This document shows, piece by piece, positions 51,612 through 60,770 of a DNA stretch of 64,000 bases. Source of the DNA: OMPR01 sp965183835 (GTDB lineage: Bacteria; Pseudomonadota; Alphaproteobacteria; Rhodobacterales; Rhodobacteraceae); the NCBI GenBank assembly GCA_965183835.1, contig CBCYME010000010.1, positions 293,732 to 357,731 on the forward strand. The letters run 5' to 3'. The notes beneath the pieces are model-generated. The model did not search any database, was not told the DNA's origin, and worked only from the letters and a program-made list of their open reading frames with translations. The position numbers were made by a program, and so were the translations under genes. The stretch's first letter is position 1. Each line of letters starts with the position of its first letter.

Positions 51612-52538
51612 ATGAAAACCGCCCTGATTACACACGTTGACTGCCTGAACCATGTGACTCCCGAGGGTCATCCCGAACGGGTCGCGCGCCTGCAACACAT
51701 CCTGCACGCGCTGGAACCGCTGGACCTGAACCGTGTGACCGCGCCACTGGCTGCCGAAGACGACGTGTTGCGCATTCATCCCGCCGATTACATCAACGAC
51801 CTGCGCCGGGCACGCCCAAACGACGGGTTTGCCCAGATTGATGGGGATACGTTCCTGTCGCCGGGGTCGATCGATGCCGCATTTCGGGGCGCCGGGGCAG
51901 TGGTCCGCGCCGTTGATATGGTTCTGGGCGGCGAGGCCCCGAATGCGTTTGCCGCGATCCGTCCACCGGGGCATCACGCAGAAACCAGCACCGCCATGGG
52001 GTTCTGCCTGTTTGGCAACGCGGCGCTGGCCGCCAAACACGCGCTGGACCACCACGGGTTAAAGCGCGTTGCGGTTGTGGATTTCGACGTCCACCACGGC
52101 AACGGCACCCAAGATCTGTTGTGGGATGAACCCCGCGCCCTGCTGGTCACCAGCCAGCAAATGCCGCTCTGGCCCGGCTCGGGCCGCCCAGACGAAGACG
52201 GCGCTCACGGTCAGATCCTGAACATGCCCCTGCCCCCGGAATCCGGCAGCGCCGAAATGCACGCAGCCTATGAAACGCAAGCTTTTCCCCGTCTGCGTGC
52301 GTTTAAGCCCGAACTGATCATCATCTCTGCCGGGTTTGATGCGCACCAAGACGACCCCCTCGCCAGCCTGAACTGGACCACGGGCGACTTTGCTTGGATC
52401 ACCGCCGAACTCTGCGCCCTTGCACAAGAGCTGTGTCAGGGCCGCATCGTCTCGACTTTGGAGGGCGGTTATGATCTTAACGCGCTGAGCGCCGCAACCA
52501 AGGCGCATGTACAGGAATTGATGAAGGCCGCGACATGA
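51612..52538 (+). CDS. Histone deacetylase-like amidohydrolase
   Basis: A 308-residue enzyme of the HDAC/acetoin-utilisation superfamily. The zinc site and charge relay are intact: AIRPPGHHAETSTAMGFCLF, VAVVDFDVHHGNGTQDLLWD and LIIISAGFDAHQDDPLASLN. Bacterial members deacetylate polyamines or proteins; the substrate is open. It is the first main gene of a run with xseB, ispA and dxs, all overlapping or closely spaced. Confidence 0.9.
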   Translation: MKTALITHVDCLNHVTPEGHPERVARLQHILHALEPLDLNRVTAPLAAEDDVLRIHPADYINDLRRARPNDGFAQIDGDTFLSPGSIDAAFRGAGAVVRAVDMVLGGEAPNAFAAIRPPGHHAETSTAMGFCLFGNAALAAKHALDHHGLKRVAVVDFDVHHGNGTQDLLWDEPRALLVTSQQMPLWPGSGRPDEDGAHGQILNMPLPPESGSAEMHAAYETQAFPRLRAFKPELIIISAGFDAHQDDPLASLNWTTGDFAWITAELCALAQELCQGRIVSTLEGGYDLNALSAATKAHVQELMKAAT

Positions 52539-52777
52539 GTGACACCCCCGTTGATCAGATGACGTTTGAACAAGCGATGAAAGAGCTTGAAGCCGTGGTC
52601 GGCCAGCTGGAACGCGGTGATGTGGCGCTGGATGCGTCGATCACGCTCTATGAACGCGGCGCTGCATTGAAAAAGCGCTGCGAAGACGAGCTGAAGCGCG
52701 CCGAAGAAAAAGTCGCCGCCATCACGCTCAGCGCCGATGGAACTCCCACAGGGACCAAACCTGTCGAAGGCCTGTAA
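52535..52777 (+). CDS. xseB: Exodeoxyribonuclease VII small subunit
   Basis: The 80-residue helical subunit has the family pattern MTFEQAMKELEAVVGQLERG, then DVALDASITLYERGAALKKR and CEDELKRAEEKVAAI. It overlaps the previous stop (ATGA), and ispA begins immediately after its own stop. xseB-ispA-dxs is a common gene order. Confidence 0.93.
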   Translation: MSDTPVDQMTFEQAMKELEAVVGQLERGDVALDASITLYERGAALKKRCEDELKRAEEKVAAITLSADGTPTGTKPVEGL

Positions 52778-53644
52778 ATGTTTCACGACCGACTGGCGCA
52801 AGACGTTGCGCAGCTTCAGGATCATTTCGATCTGGTCCTGAGCGCTTTTGATGATCTACCCGTGGCACATGCGATGGCCCACACCACCCAGGGCGGCAAA
52901 CGTCTGCGGGGGTTTCTGGTGCTGGAAAGCGCGCGCCTGCATCAGGTCGATGCGGCCCGGGCGATCTGGCCCGCAACAGGGATCGAGGCGCTGCACGCCT
53001 ATTCGCTGGTGCATGATGATCTGCCCTGCATGGACGATGACGCCCTGCGCCGTGGCAAACCCACAATCCACGTCAAATGGGACGAGGCGACCGCCGTTCT
53101 GGCCGGGGATGCGTTGCAAACGCTGGCGTTCGAACTGTGCACCCGCCCCGAGGTCGGCCCCGCCGAGGTGCGTGCAGATCTGGCGCTGAGCTTGGCCCAG
53201 GCCAGCGGCGCACAGGGCATGGTGCTGGGTCAGGCGCTGGATATGGCGGCTGAAACAGCCAATAGCCCATTGAATTTAGACCAGATTACCCGCCTGCAGG
53301 CCGGGAAAACCGGCGCCCTGTTCGAATGGTCCGCCTGTGCCGGGGCCCGCCTCGCCCAAGCTGATCCCGAAAACTTGCGCCAATATGCCCGCGCCTTGGG
53401 TCTTGCCTTTCAGATCGCCGATGACATCTTGGATATAGAAGGCGATGCCGAAAAAGCGGGCAAACGCCTGCAAAAGGATACAGACGCGGGCAAAGCCACC
53501 TTTGTTTCACTGCTGGGTCTGGATGCGGCCAAGGCACGCGCGCAGGAACTGGTCGATCAGGCCTGTGCCGCCCTTGATGACTACGGCCCTCAGGCTGAAA
53601 CCTTGAAGGATGCCGCCCGCTTCGTTATTGCCCGCGACAGCTAG
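52778..53644 (+). CDS. ispA: Polyprenyl (farnesyl/geranyl) diphosphate synthase
   Basis: The 288-residue trans-prenyltransferase condenses isopentenyl diphosphate to C10-C15 products. The first Asp-rich motif is LVHDDLPCMDDDALRRG and the second is QIADDILDIEGDAEKAG. The GKRLRGFLVL start of the active site is present. It is followed 14 bp later by dxs, linking precursor supply with chain building. Confidence 0.93.
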   Translation: MFHDRLAQDVAQLQDHFDLVLSAFDDLPVAHAMAHTTQGGKRLRGFLVLESARLHQVDAARAIWPATGIEALHAYSLVHDDLPCMDDDALRRGKPTIHVKWDEATAVLAGDALQTLAFELCTRPEVGPAEVRADLALSLAQASGAQGMVLGQALDMAAETANSPLNLDQITRLQAGKTGALFEWSACAGARLAQADPENLRQYARALGLAFQIADDILDIEGDAEKAGKRLQKDTDAGKATFVSLLGLDAAKARAQELVDQACAALDDYGPQAETLKDAARFVIARDS

Positions 53645-53658
53645 CACCCGAGGACGCC

Positions 53659-55587
53659 ATGTCTGACCGCCCAAATACCCCTCTTCTGGACCAAGTGAAC
53701 CGCCCTGCGGATCTGAAACAGCTTTCTGATGCGCAGCTCACGCAGCTGGCGACAGAATTGCGATCCGAAACCGTGTCTGCCGTTTCTGAAACCGGCGGCC
53801 ATCTGGGCGCAGGATTGGGCGTGGTCGAATTGACCGTGGCCCTGCATGCGGTTTTCGACACCCCGCGCGACAAGCTGATCTGGGACGTGAGCCACCAGTG
53901 CTATCCCCACAAGATCCTGACCGAACGCCGCGACCGCATTCGCACCCTGCGGATGAAAGACGGACTGAGCGGTTTCACCAAACGCTCGGAATCGCCCTAT
54001 GACCCCTTTGGCGCGGCTCATAGCTCGACCTCGATCAGCGCGGCGCTGGGTTTTGCCGTGGCCCGTGATCTAGGCGGCAACGTCCCCGAGGGGCTGGGCG
54101 ACGCAATCGCTGTAATCGGCGACGGGTCAATGTCCGCAGGCATGGCGTTTGAGGCGATGAACAACGCCGGGCACCTGAAAAAGCGTCTGATCGTCATCCT
54201 CAACGACAACGAGATGAGCATCGCCCCCCCTGTTGGCGCGCTGTCCTCGTATCTGTCCCGGCTCTATGCCGAAGAACCGTTCCAAGAATTCAAAGCCGCC
54301 GCCAAAGGCGCGGTGTCGCTGTTGCCGGAACCCTTCCGCGAAGGGGCAAAACGCGCCAAAGAAATGCTCAAAGGCATGGCCGTTGGCGGCACCATGTTCG
54401 AAGAGCTGGGTTTTTCCTATCTCGGCCCCATTGACGGGCATGACATGGACCAATTGCTGCCCGTTCTGCGCACGGTCAAAGCCCGCGCAACAGGCCCGAT
54501 CCTGATCCATGTTCTGACCAAAAAGGGCAAAGGTTACGCCCCGGCCGAACGCGCGATGGACAAGGGCCACGCCACCGCCAAATTCGACATGGTGACGGGC
54601 AAACAACACAAAGCGCCCTCAAACGCACCCAGCTACACCTCGGTCTTTGGCAACGCATTGGTGGAACAGGCCGCGCGCGATGACAAGGTCGTCGCCGTCA
54701 CCGCTGCGATGCCCGACGGCACCGGGTTGAACCTGTTTGCTGAGCGCTATTCATCACGCTGTTTCGATGTGGGCATTGCCGAACAACACGGCGTGACCTT
54801 TTGTGCGGCGCTGGCTGCGGGTGGCATGAAACCGTTCTGCACGATGTATTCGACATTCCTGCAGCGCGGTTATGATCAGGTCGTCCACGACGTCGCGATC
54901 CAACGCCTGCCAGTGCGCTTTGCCATTGATCGCGCCGGTCTGGTCGGTGCCGATGGTGCCACCCACGCCGGCAGCTTTGACATCGCCTTTATGGCCAACT
55001 TGCCCGGCATGGTGGTGATGGCCGCTGCAGACGAGGCCGATCTGGTGCATATGGTTGCCACCGCCGTCGCCCATGACGCCGGCCCGATCGCATTCCGCTA
55101 TCCCCGTGGCGAAGGCGTCGGTGTGGACCTGCCTGAACAAGGCGTCCCGCTGGAAATCGGCAAGGGTCGGATGATCCAAACCGGTGCCCGTGTGGCGCTG
55201 CTGTCCTTTGGCACCCGCCTGTCCGAGGTGCAGAAAGCCGCCGAAGCCTTAGCCGCCAAAGGCATCACCCCCACAATCGCAGATGCACGATTTGCCAAGC
55301 CACTGGATCGCGACATGATCCTGCAACTGGCCGCAGATCACGAGGCCCTGATTACCATCGAAGAAGGCGCTGTTGGTGGATTCGGCAGCCACGTGGCGCA
55401 ATTGCTTGCGGACGAAGGCGTGTTCGACACCGGCCTGAAATACCGCTCAATGGTGCTGCCCGATACCTTTATCGATCAGGCCAACCCCGCCGACATGTAT
55501 CGCGTTGCAGGCATGAACGCCGAACAGATCGAAGCCAAAGTGCTGGACGTTCTGGGCGTGGCGACAATTGGGGAAAAACGGGCTTAA
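53659..55587 (+). CDS. dxs: 1-deoxy-D-xylulose-5-phosphate synthase
   Basis: The 642-residue TPP enzyme performs the first step of the MEP isoprenoid pathway. The TPP/Mg motif is AVIGDGSMSAGMAFEAMNNA, continuing to NDNEMSIAPPVGAL. The transketolase pyrimidine and C-terminal domains contain FDVGIAEQHGVTFCAALAAG, DRAGLVGADGATHAGSFDIA and GGFGSHVAQLLADEGV. Length is normal. It is the last gene of the HDAC-xseB-ispA-dxs unit. Confidence 0.96.
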   Translation: MSDRPNTPLLDQVNRPADLKQLSDAQLTQLATELRSETVSAVSETGGHLGAGLGVVELTVALHAVFDTPRDKLIWDVSHQCYPHKILTERRDRIRTLRMKDGLSGFTKRSESPYDPFGAAHSSTSISAALGFAVARDLGGNVPEGLGDAIAVIGDGSMSAGMAFEAMNNAGHLKKRLIVILNDNEMSIAPPVGALSSYLSRLYAEEPFQEFKAAAKGAVSLLPEPFREGAKRAKEMLKGMAVGGTMFEELGFSYLGPIDGHDMDQLLPVLRTVKARATGPILIHVLTKKGKGYAPAERAMDKGHATAKFDMVTGKQHKAPSNAPSYTSVFGNALVEQAARDDKVVAVTAAMPDGTGLNLFAERYSSRCFDVGIAEQHGVTFCAALAAGGMKPFCTMYSTFLQRGYDQVVHDVAIQRLPVRFAIDRAGLVGADGATHAGSFDIAFMANLPGMVVMAAADEADLVHMVATAVAHDAGPIAFRYPRGEGVGVDLPEQGVPLEIGKGRMIQTGARVALLSFGTRLSEVQKAAEALAAKGITPTIADARFAKPLDRDMILQLAADHEALITIEEGAVGGFGSHVAQLLADEGVFDTGLKYRSMVLPDTFIDQANPADMYRVAGMNAEQIEAKVLDVLGVATIGEKRA

Positions 55588-55626
55588 AAGGTGCAGAAGC
55601 GCTAGATGCGCTTCCGCCTACTCCCT

Positions 55627-56472
55627 CTAATCTTCCTTGACCAAGGCCTCTAACCCAACCCGGTAGTTGGGATAGATCAGCTTGACCCCCAACTCATCCT
55701 TGATCCGATCATTCCGCACGCGTTTGTTTTCATTGTAAAAACTACGCGCCATCGGGGTCATGTCCGCCTCGTCAAAGGGAACGGCGGGTGGCAAGGGCAA
55801 GCCCTGCAATTCGGCGGCGTAGCCAATAACATCCTGTGGCGGCACAGGTTCATCATCACACACGTTGTAAATTGCACCCGGGTTCGGGTTCGCCATCGAC
55901 GCCGCCAGAACCTGCGCGATGTCTTCGACATGAATGCGCGAAAACACCTGACCCGGCTTGATAATCCGGCGCTGGCCACCGCCTTTCAGCTTTGAAAACG
56001 GCCCGCGTCCGGGGCCGTAAATCCCCGCCAATCGAAAGATGTGCAGCGGCAGGTCCGGAACCGCGCCCCATTGCTGCTCGGCCAACACACGCCATTTCCC
56101 ACGCTTGGCGGTCGGGGTCGGGGGGGTTGTTTCATCCACCCATCCGCCTTGATGATCGCCATAGACCGCCGTGGTGGACAGATAGCCCACCCATTTGAAC
56201 TGCCCAGCGCGGGCCGCGATTTCCTCCCGCAGCGCGCCAAGAACCGGGTCGCCTTCGGCACTAGGCGCGGCCGAGATCAGGATATGCGTCACCCCATCTA
56301 AGGGGGGCACCTCACCGGGCCAAACCACGGGGGTGGTGCCAGATTTACGAATAAGCTCCACCTGCTCAACGTTGCGCGTTGTGCCGGTGATCTGCCACCC
56401 TTGCGGTCCAAGGTGACGTGCAAGGGCGCGCGCCGAATAGCCGTGCCCAAAAGAGAGTAATGTGCCTGTCAT
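55627..56472 (-). CDS. NAD(P)-dependent epimerase (YeeZ-like SDR)
   Basis: A 281-residue atypical short-chain dehydrogenase. The nucleotide-binding loop is LSFGHGYSARALARHLGPQG, and the rest includes VGYLSTTAVYGDHQGGWVDE and ICNVCDDEPVPPQD-like C-terminal elements. The long upstream frame is a shadow of the next gene; the true start MTGTLLSFGHG is at 56472, with AAGGAG only two bases before the ATG, an unusually short spacer. The substrate is unknown. Confidence 0.78.
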   Translation of the reverse strand: MTGTLLSFGHGYSARALARHLGPQGWQITGTTRNVEQVELIRKSGTTPVVWPGEVPPLDGVTHILISAAPSAEGDPVLGALREEIAARAGQFKWVGYLSTTAVYGDHQGGWVDETTPPTPTAKRGKWRVLAEQQWGAVPDLPLHIFRLAGIYGPGRGPFSKLKGGGQRRIIKPGQVFSRIHVEDIAQVLAASMANPNPGAIYNVCDDEPVPPQDVIGYAAELQGLPLPPAVPFDEADMTPMARSFYNENKRVRNDRIKDELGVKLIYPNYRVGLEALVKED

Positions 56473-56556
56473 ATCTCCTTGATGATCGCGCACCGCCTTA
56501 GATGCAAGAGCAGGATATGCTTGATTCGAATCCCCGGATGCGCCTTGATTGAAAAC

Positions 56557-57189
56557 ATGAGCAAAACACCACCCACACTGAACGCCGCCTACGGGCTGAA
56601 ATCGACCGACGACAACAAACAGCTTTATGCTGAATGGGCCGGCGACTACGACGACAGCTTTGCCGCGCGCGAAGACTATCAATTGCCCGCCCTGACCGCC
56701 CGCGCCTTTGTCGGGGCTGGGGGCCAAGGGCCGGTGCTGGACGTGGGTGCCGGAACCGGGCTCTGCGGCGCGGTTCTCAGCGGCTTGGGTGTTGGCCCCA
56801 TTGACGCCATCGATATCAGCGCCGAAATGCTGGACCAGGCAATGCGCAAAGACATCTATCGCGATGCGATCGAGGCGGATCTGAATGACGGCATCCCCGT
56901 CCCCCGCGAAAGCTATTCCGGCATCGTGTCCTCGGGCACCTTTACCCACGGCCATGTCGGTCCCGAGGCGTTGAGTGCCCTGTTGCGCGTCGCCCGGCAT
57001 GGGGCGCAATTCGCCATCTCGATCAACGCAACGCACTATGAAACCATGGGCTTTGATGGCGTGCTAAAAGGGTTCGAGGCTTCGCGCATTCACAACCTGA
57101 CCCTGACCAAGATCCGTATCTATGGCGATCTCGCAGTGGGTCCAAACAAGGACGACCAAGCCATTGTCGCCCTCTTCGAAAAGGCATGA
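56557..57189 (+). CDS. Class I SAM-dependent methyltransferase
   Basis: The 210-residue enzyme has SAM motif I in GPVLDVGAGTGLCGAVLSGL, then IDAIDISAEMLDQAMRKDIY and the region SGIVSSGTFTHGHVGPEALS. It lacks any clear target domain. I start at ATG 56557 (MSKTPPTLNAAYG); the open frame extends 26 codons upstream. It is divergent from the epimerase. Confidence 0.78.
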   Translation: MSKTPPTLNAAYGLKSTDDNKQLYAEWAGDYDDSFAAREDYQLPALTARAFVGAGGQGPVLDVGAGTGLCGAVLSGLGVGPIDAIDISAEMLDQAMRKDIYRDAIEADLNDGIPVPRESYSGIVSSGTFTHGHVGPEALSALLRVARHGAQFAISINATHYETMGFDGVLKGFEASRIHNLTLTKIRIYGDLAVGPNKDDQAIVALFEKA

Positions 57190-57326
57190 CTTTCGGCTTT
57201 CTGCGCCCAAGCGCCGACAGTCGATAAAGCTGTGCCCAGCACCAATCAGGATTGGATACCGGGCAGGTTTCACGCGGTTATATTCTGATCATCTGCTAGG
57301 GGCCTTTTGCACATCTGGCAAAACCC

Positions 57327-57617
57327 ATGGCCGGTCAAAATTGGCCTCGGTTGGCGAATAGAACCGGAAATACGGAAACCAAGCTTTACCCTGAACTGTT
57401 GAAATCCAGTTCATGTCACCTGCGGTGGGCGCATCTGGGTGAATCCAACCTGCCCCTCACTGAGATCGCTTATGCTCTGGGATACAAAGGTCATGCGAAC
57501 TTTTCGCACGCCTTCAACCGCTCAACGAGATGGAACAAAGTCTCAAAATCTCAATTTTCTGTCCTGAAATCGAAAGAAACCAGCCGGCCGCATTCCCACA
57601 TCAAGTTCAAGAGATGA
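57327..57617 (+). pseudogene. AraC-family regulator remnant (C-terminal HTH)
   Basis: Residues from about LPLTEIAYALGYKGHANFSH to AFNRSTRWN clearly match the second helix-turn-helix of AraC proteins. The preceding sequence and the tail (KSQFSVLKSKETSRPHSHIK) are unrelated to the family. No N-terminal sensor domain can be found in any frame nearby. The rest of the 57190-57683 gap shows no other gene. Confidence 0.5.
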
Positions 57618-57683
57618 GATATTCTAACCGATAAGAGGATAATCGGTTTCCAGATCTCTCTATTGAGAAAGAAAGGGAAAACT

Positions 57684-58046
57684 ATGGCTTACCAAAACAA
57701 CTCTCTTGGGTTTCCAGCCCAAGCCACCGACGGAACTTGGGTTCTTGCTGAACCAGAACAGCCATTTAACGGCTTTTCTGTAACTCTCCCTGTTGACCGG
57801 AATGTCACCGAACCATTCAAAGTGGGCCAACTTGTTCGCCTGTCACAAAGCAAAGCCAAAGGCGACAAAGTATTGTGGCGGGTGGTCGCTCAGACCCCCG
57901 GTGTATTTGGCCCCGTCGCCGTGCTTGTCCCCACCGACGTCCCCGCCAGCGTTCCCGCCAGCGTTCCCGCGACTTCGGTTGAGCGGGCGGAACAAACTGT
58001 CAAAGGCCGCCCCCATTCCGCCAATTCGGAAAAACTGGCTGCCTGA
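57684..58046 (+). CDS. Hypothetical protein heading the polysaccharide cluster
   Basis: A 120-residue protein with a globular N-terminal half (NNSLGFPAQATDGTWVLAEP, then FNGFSVTLPVDRNVTEPFKV) and a low-complexity linker VPASVPASVPATS. No signal peptide was seen. ATG 57684 is preceded by AAAGGGAAAACT. The gene ends 69 bp before the TackOD1-like gene and reads in the same direction, so it may belong to the cluster, but I do not recognise it. Confidence 0.55.
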   Translation: MAYQNNSLGFPAQATDGTWVLAEPEQPFNGFSVTLPVDRNVTEPFKVGQLVRLSQSKAKGDKVLWRVVAQTPGVFGPVAVLVPTDVPASVPASVPATSVERAEQTVKGRPHSANSEKLAA

Positions 58047-58115
58047 ACTTTTCCTTGCGTATCAATGGATATGCGTTCCTAATCGGGCTGTATTCTTGCT
58101 ACGCGAGATTTTCCG

Positions 58116-59444
58116 ATGATGCGTTTCAATATTCTACTTATAGCGACTCGCGCCGAGCCCACGTTCGGCCCGGACATCACCGTCACGACCATGGCGCCGG
58201 CGGATCTCGATCAGAATGCAATCTCTCGCGATTTCGACGCTGTGATCGTTGCTGAAGAGAACGCATCGGTTCTGACATCTCTAAGGGCCAACCTGTGGCT
58301 GGCTCCTCTGCCCATTTTCGCGATCAGCCCTTTGGTTGCTGCCCACCCTTTGTGTGATGGGCTGGTGCCCGCAGATCTTGCGACAGTCCTGAACACGGTG
58401 AAAAGCCGCGCCCGCGAATACTCGGACAAGCTGGACGGCACGGTCGAGCGCACGGTTCTTGCCTACTTGTGGGCGCTGGAAACACGACGCCTGACCCCAA
58501 CAATCCATTTAGATCAGCCCCAAATCTACGCTTATGATTTTCTGACCGGCCTTGGCGTTGACCATCCTTCGAGATGGCTGGCCGACGCTGAGCGCACAGG
58601 CCTGATCGCGCCAGACAAGGTTGTGGACCGCACCCGAAACTGTGGAAATTGCGGCGGGGCGCATCTGAACTATGTGGATCGGTGCGCGCATTGCGACGGG
58701 CTCGAGGTGTTTGCCGAACAAGCCATCCATTGCTTCACCTGCGGCCTTATCGCCGAAGAAGGGCACTATGCGCGCGGCGAACGGCTGGTCTGTCCCAAAT
58801 GCCAAACGGCTTTGAAACACATCGGCACAGATTATGACCGCCCAATTGAACGGCTTCGATGCGGCGATTGTGGTGAGCGGTTCAACGATGCCAGGGTCAA
58901 GGCAACCTGCCTGGAGTGTGAAACGGTCAACGCCCAAGACGCGCTTCGCTCCCAAACATACCGCTCGTACCAAATCGGCCCCGCCGGAGAGACCCTGATA
59001 CGACTGGGCCGCCAGCCAGCAGATATCGTCCAACCTTTTGGCGAGGCACTGGGCAAGGATCAGTTCCTATGGACCCTCAGCTGGCTGAACGCGGTGGCCG
59101 AGACCTCAAACAACACAGCGGCACTTGCAAAGGTTTCTGTGGGCAGGCGTCCGTCCGACAATGACCAAGACAAAGCAGAGATCGCTTCACTGCGCGCGCA
59201 AATCGGGACTCTCTTGTCGCCGTCTGAAATTATCCACTTCTACGATCCCGAAACGATACTGCTGCTCTTGCCTCAGGACGGATCAAACCGCTTGCAAACA
59301 ATCGCAAATGACCTAGAGGGGATTTCATCATCCCATATGTCCGGCGATGTCGAACTGATCATACAAAGTGTTCACTTGCCCCAGCCCAAGATCGCCTCCG
59401 ATGCGCCCCATTGGCTGGAACAGTTCGCCGGACCAAATAAATGA
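58116..59444 (+). CDS. TackOD1-like zinc-ribbon protein with N-terminal receiver-like region
   Basis: The 442-residue cytoplasmic protein carries six CxxC pairs between residues 176 and 268: CGNCGGAHLNYVDRCAHCDG, then CFTCG, CPKCQ, CGDCG and CLECE. The spacing and YDRP signature (HIGTDYDRPIERLRCGDCG) match the TackOD1 output domain as I recall it. The first ~100 residues look like a degenerate receiver (NILLIATRAEPTFGPDITVT; DAVIVAEENASVL). The C-terminus ends in a globular region (FYDPETILLLLPQDGSNRLQ). The gene overlaps the glycosyltransferase start by 4 bases, which suggests a regulatory role for polymer synthesis. Confidence 0.6.
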   Translation: MMRFNILLIATRAEPTFGPDITVTTMAPADLDQNAISRDFDAVIVAEENASVLTSLRANLWLAPLPIFAISPLVAAHPLCDGLVPADLATVLNTVKSRAREYSDKLDGTVERTVLAYLWALETRRLTPTIHLDQPQIYAYDFLTGLGVDHPSRWLADAERTGLIAPDKVVDRTRNCGNCGGAHLNYVDRCAHCDGLEVFAEQAIHCFTCGLIAEEGHYARGERLVCPKCQTALKHIGTDYDRPIERLRCGDCGERFNDARVKATCLECETVNAQDALRSQTYRSYQIGPAGETLIRLGRQPADIVQPFGEALGKDQFLWTLSWLNAVAETSNNTAALAKVSVGRRPSDNDQDKAEIASLRAQIGTLLSPSEIIHFYDPETILLLLPQDGSNRLQTIANDLEGISSSHMSGDVELIIQSVHLPQPKIASDAPHWLEQFAGPNK

Positions 59445-60770
59445 CAGTGGATCCGGTCGCCATTCTTGAGACTGGAACAGGTATCGTGGGTGCGATCCTC
59501 CAAGACCCATTGATGCTGTACATTCTGGTTCCGATGATCCTGATTGTTGAGGCACCGCTGACCTTGGTTGTCCTCACCGGAATGCTGAAATGGCGTCGAA
59601 AATACGACCGACGCGCCCCATCTCGGTCCTGTCCTGACGTTTCGTGCATCATCACCTGTTATGGCGAAGGCGACGCAATCACCAAGACAATCCTGACATT
59701 GTGCGAACAGACCTATCGGGGCCATATCGAGATCATCGCCGTCATTGATGGGGCCGTGCAAAATGCGGACACCTATCAGGCCGCGCTCGATTGCGAGGCG
59801 CTGGTCGCCGACTATCCGCGCCGAAAGCTGATCGTTTTACCGAAATGGCAGCGCGGCGGGCGTGTTTCGACCCTAAACGCCGGGCTGGTACGCTGCGACT
59901 GGGACCATTGTCATGAACGCCGATGGCGACACGTCTTTCGACAACGACATGATGACCGAGATTATTCGCGAATTCGATGACCCCAACGTGCCCGCAGTCG
60001 GCGGCGCCCTCCGCGTTCGCAATGATAAGGTGGGCATCGTCACCCGGATGCAGGCCCTCGAATACATGATCTCAATTCAGGGTGGGAAAACTGGTTTGGG
60101 GGAATGGAACCTTCTGAACAACATATCGGGCGCGTTCGGGGCGTTTCGCCGCGATTTCCTGCGCCAGATCGGAGGTTGGGATACCCATACAGCCGAAGAC
60201 CTGGATCTGACGGTCCGCATCAAGCAATATTTTGGGCGCAACCCAGGAATGCGCATTCCATTCGCCGGGCGGGCAATCGGGCACACAGATGCCCCCGAAA
60301 CCGCGATGCAGCTTATGAGCCAGCGGCTTCGATGGGATGGGGATCTTGCCTTTCTATATCTGCGCAAGCATCGCTATGCCTTTGCGGCGAGACTGATGGG
60401 CGGCAAAACACTGGTTTTCACATTTATTTACGGCGTGCTGCAAAACGTTCTCTTTCCAGTCCTCATCGTGGCGTTCAACATTTGGCTGATACTGGCTTAT
60501 CCAGCCGAATTCGTGCTCGCCGTGTTGGGGCTGCAATATGCTCTCTATCTCATCTTTGGGGTGCTCTTGTTCGGGGTGTTCTGGCTGGGTGTGTCAGAGA
60601 GAATGCGCCAAGATGCGGTCGCGTGGCTGTGGCTGCCAGCCTACCCGGTCTATACGCTGCTGCTCAGGTTTTTCACTGCGTTTGCCATCCTGAACGAACT
60701 TTTGCGCAGAGGGCATGAGGAATCCAATATGGCGCCTTGGTGGGTGCTGAAACGGGGGCGGAGGTTCTGA
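59441..60770 (+). pseudogene. Processive GT2 glycosyltransferase (apparent frameshift)
   Basis: The reconstructed 442-residue membrane synthase has N-terminal helices (about residues 22-47) and the catalytic motifs of cellulose-synthase-like enzymes: ITCYGEGD, the DxD in NADGDTSFDND, AEDLDLTVRIKQYF (TED) and QRLRW. C-terminal helices follow. The frame is broken at GGG 59901-59903; deleting one G restores RCDWTIVMNADGDTS. If the indel is real, only fragments exist. It is coupled to the TackOD1 gene (ATGA) and to the HlyD-like gene (TGATG). Confidence 0.82.
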
